Source: an uncultured Lachnospiraceae bacterium
Lineage (GTDB): Bacteria > Bacillota > Clostridia > Lachnospirales > Lachnospiraceae
Direction of reading: 5' to 3'
DNA: 28,512 nt
Assembly: GCA_910579495.1 (NCBI GenBank)
Contig: CAJTVD010000054.1
Span: 1-28,512, forward strand
Shown: positions 27,662 to 28,512 of the stretch, piece after piece
Numbering within the stretch: position 1 is the stretch's first letter
Layout: each line of letters starts with the position of its first letter
Notes under the pieces: model-generated
Database searches by the model: none
Seen by the model: only the letters and a program-made list of their open reading frames with translations
Told to the model about the DNA's origin: nothing
Position numbers and translations under genes: made by a program

Positions 27662-27769
27662 AACAGCAGATTGGCTCACAGGAAGTTCCCTATTTTGGAT
27701 CAGCTTTGGAAGCTGGACTTTATATTTTGCGGCAATGGGGTGGCGCAAGAAGCACGGCAGTGTTTATGG

Positions 27770-27804
27770 ACAACAGGCAGTACGCTGGGCGTACTGCCTG
27801 TTGT
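27770..27804 (+). terminator. Hairpin terminator after the ATP-grasp gene
   Basis: A perfect 15-bp stem (27771-27785 / 27789-27803), extended by A27770-T27804, has a 3-nt loop TGG and contains GGCAGTACGC. The tail TTTGATA is short on T. It lies 109 bp after the ATP-grasp stop and before a convergent small gene, so it may serve both directions. Confidence 0.6.
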
Positions 27805-27845
27805 TTGATATAAGGATACGTGAAGAGATCCTGTATCTGTGGCTG

Positions 27846-28034
27846 TCACTCTTTGATCCTGTCTAATTCTGTAAGACTGACGCCCAGACTTGACAAGGTG
27901 ACTTTTAACTCAATATATCGTTTATACATTGAGGCGTATGTTTCCGGCGCTGCTTCTTTGATTGGAAGCATCCAATCCTGCAGTCTTGAAAACTCAGTGA
28001 TATAGTCTTTTATAATATCTGCGGCACTTGGCAT
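27846..28034 (-). CDS. Hypothetical protein (62 aa), helical
   Basis: A 62-aa frame beginning MPSAADIIKDYITEFSRLQDW and ending SLTELDRIKE is predicted mostly amphipathic helix, with no membrane segment or cysteines. AGGTGA lies 7-8 nt before the ATG, and a near-consensus promoter ends about 48 nt upstream, so it is very likely expressed. It is convergent with the ATP-grasp gene and next to an integrase relic. I do not recognise the family; small cytoplasmic proteins of this kind are often core but uncharacterised in Clostridia. Confidence 0.7.
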   Translation of the reverse strand: MPSAADIIKDYITEFSRLQDWMLPIKEAAPETYASMYKRYIELKVTLSSLGVSLTELDRIKE

Positions 28035-28088
28035 AGAGGTTCACCTGCTTTCTGTATTTGCTCTTCTATCCTGGTATTCTATGCCAGT

Positions 28089-28117
28089 ATTATACCAAAT
28101 AGCCTGTAAGGTGTAAA
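28089..28117 (-). promoter_or_regulatory. Strong promoter of the 62-aa gene
   Basis: Minus-strand TTTACA (28112-28117), 17-bp spacer, TATAAT (28089-28094), with TGG directly before the -10. This is the best sigma-A-type promoter in the window. Predicted start near 28082. Confidence 0.75.
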
Positions 28118-28162
28118 GTTTGTATAAGATTCATTTCAATATCATATAGAAAACAGGATCGG

Positions 28163-28321
28163 TTACCGGCGCAGGAAATTTCTTTTTAATGCCCCTAAAT
28201 CCTTGCTTATGGTCCGGTACGCCTTGCCGTCTACCGTTTTTCTCCGCCTATACACGCCATCCGGTCTTTGCGTTACGTTTGGCGGCAATTTTCTGCCCCT
28301 GCGATCTTTCTTTTCTGCCAA
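28163..28321 (-). pseudogene. Truncated tyrosine-integrase N-terminus (arm-binding domain relic)
   Basis: A 52-codon frame from a TTG start (28319-28321) reads LAEKKDRRGRKLPPNVTQ and continues RPDGVYRRRKTVDGKAYR. It resembles the N-terminal arm-site DNA-binding domain of Tn916-type and phage integrases (pattern EKxxDxxGRxLxxxxxQRxDGxYxxxxxxxGK). The frame stops at KRNFLRR, long before any core-binding or catalytic domain; a full enzyme has about 400 residues. GGAGG lies 9 nt before the TTG. The frame is open upstream to 28483, but that part is not protein-like. Most likely a remnant of an excised or decayed integrative element; an independent 52-aa DNA-binding protein is less likely. Confidence 0.6.
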
Positions 28322-28512
28322 ATAAAACAACCTCCATTCTTTTGGATAGTGCGAAAGGGGGAACAACAACCCTGTGCCAGATAAAAAAGGCTCTTGAAAA
28401 CTGATTGCAGATGTGCTATATTGAACATAAGGAAAGGGAAAAGCCATAGAAGCGGCTCTACCTCCGAATGAATGATTTTTCACCTCATAAGAGGCAAGCC
28501 GTCACTATTGGT
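28322..28512. other. Edge region upstream of the integrase relic
   Basis: This stretch holds no gene I can support. It contains the GGAGG of the relic (about 28330), an A-rich stretch near 28383, and an inverted repeat CCTC-ATAA-GAGG (28482-28493). An ICE-related origin is possible because of the adjacent integrase sequence. Confidence 0.35.

Noticed and set aside
27760..27810. 15-bp inverted repeat considered as insertion-sequence end or attachment site
   Set aside because: A 3-nt loop, position just after a gene end and a short T tail fit a terminator; no transposase or target duplication is seen.

Overview
The window reads as chromosomal DNA of a spore-forming, mid-GC member of the Clostridia, most likely a gut-associated Lachnospiraceae. 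The reasons are the ADP-glucose pyrophosphorylase pair GlgC/GlgD, SpoVG, a stand-alone Spo0A DNA-binding domain, a DnaD-DnaC (DnaI-type) primosome gene pair beside murC, strong GGAGG ribosome-binding sites, TGN-extended -10 promoters, and a GH112 phosphorylase operon for host mucin or milk sugars. The family assignment is inference; no rRNA or other species marker is present.

Layout. (1) 41-5067, minus strand: PRPP synthetase, a DnaC/DnaI-type helicase loader, a DnaD-family protein and murC. The 364-bp gap between murC and dnaD holds a cluster of DnaA-box-like 9-mers, including two perfect boxes, each starting a head-to-tail abutting array. (2) 5231-12316, plus strand: glgC-glgD-spoVG ending in a good terminator, then pth-mfd with overlapping ends. 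(3) 12424-19291, minus strand: a lacto-N-biose/galacto-N-biose operon. Order of transcription: lipoprotein solute-binding protein, attenuator-like hairpin, two permeases, a 54-aa membrane protein, GH112 phosphorylase, N-acetylhexosamine 1-kinase. A divergent AraC-type regulator follows (19738-20610). (4) 20611-22687: a G-rich stretch and a structured leader ahead of a Na/Pi cotransporter with a PhoU-like tail. (5) 22782-23672: a 33-aa protein and a HAM1/RdgB-type NTP pyrophosphatase. (6) 23746-27661: a solo Spo0A C-terminal-domain protein, then a PseC-like aminotransferase, a GT2 glycosyltransferase and an ATP-grasp enzyme, closed by a 15-bp hairpin. (7) 27662-28512: a 62-aa protein with a near-consensus promoter and a 52-codon N-terminal relic of a tyrosine integrase.

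How the genes work together. The sugar operon imports a beta-1,3-galactosyl-N-acetylhexosamine disaccharide through an ABC importer whose ATPase is not encoded here. GH112 phosphorolysis gives galactose-1-phosphate plus GlcNAc or GalNAc, and NahK phosphorylates the latter at C1. GlgC/GlgD provide ADP-glucose for glycogen. The aminotransferase, GT2 and ATP-grasp genes look like a small surface- or spore-glycan cassette, but the sugar-nucleotide dehydratase that would feed it is absent. The most novel-looking items are the DnaA-box cluster upstream of the helicase-loader genes, the nptA leader, the Spo0A_C-glycan cassette and the small proteins at 15784-15948, 22782-22883 and 27846-28034.
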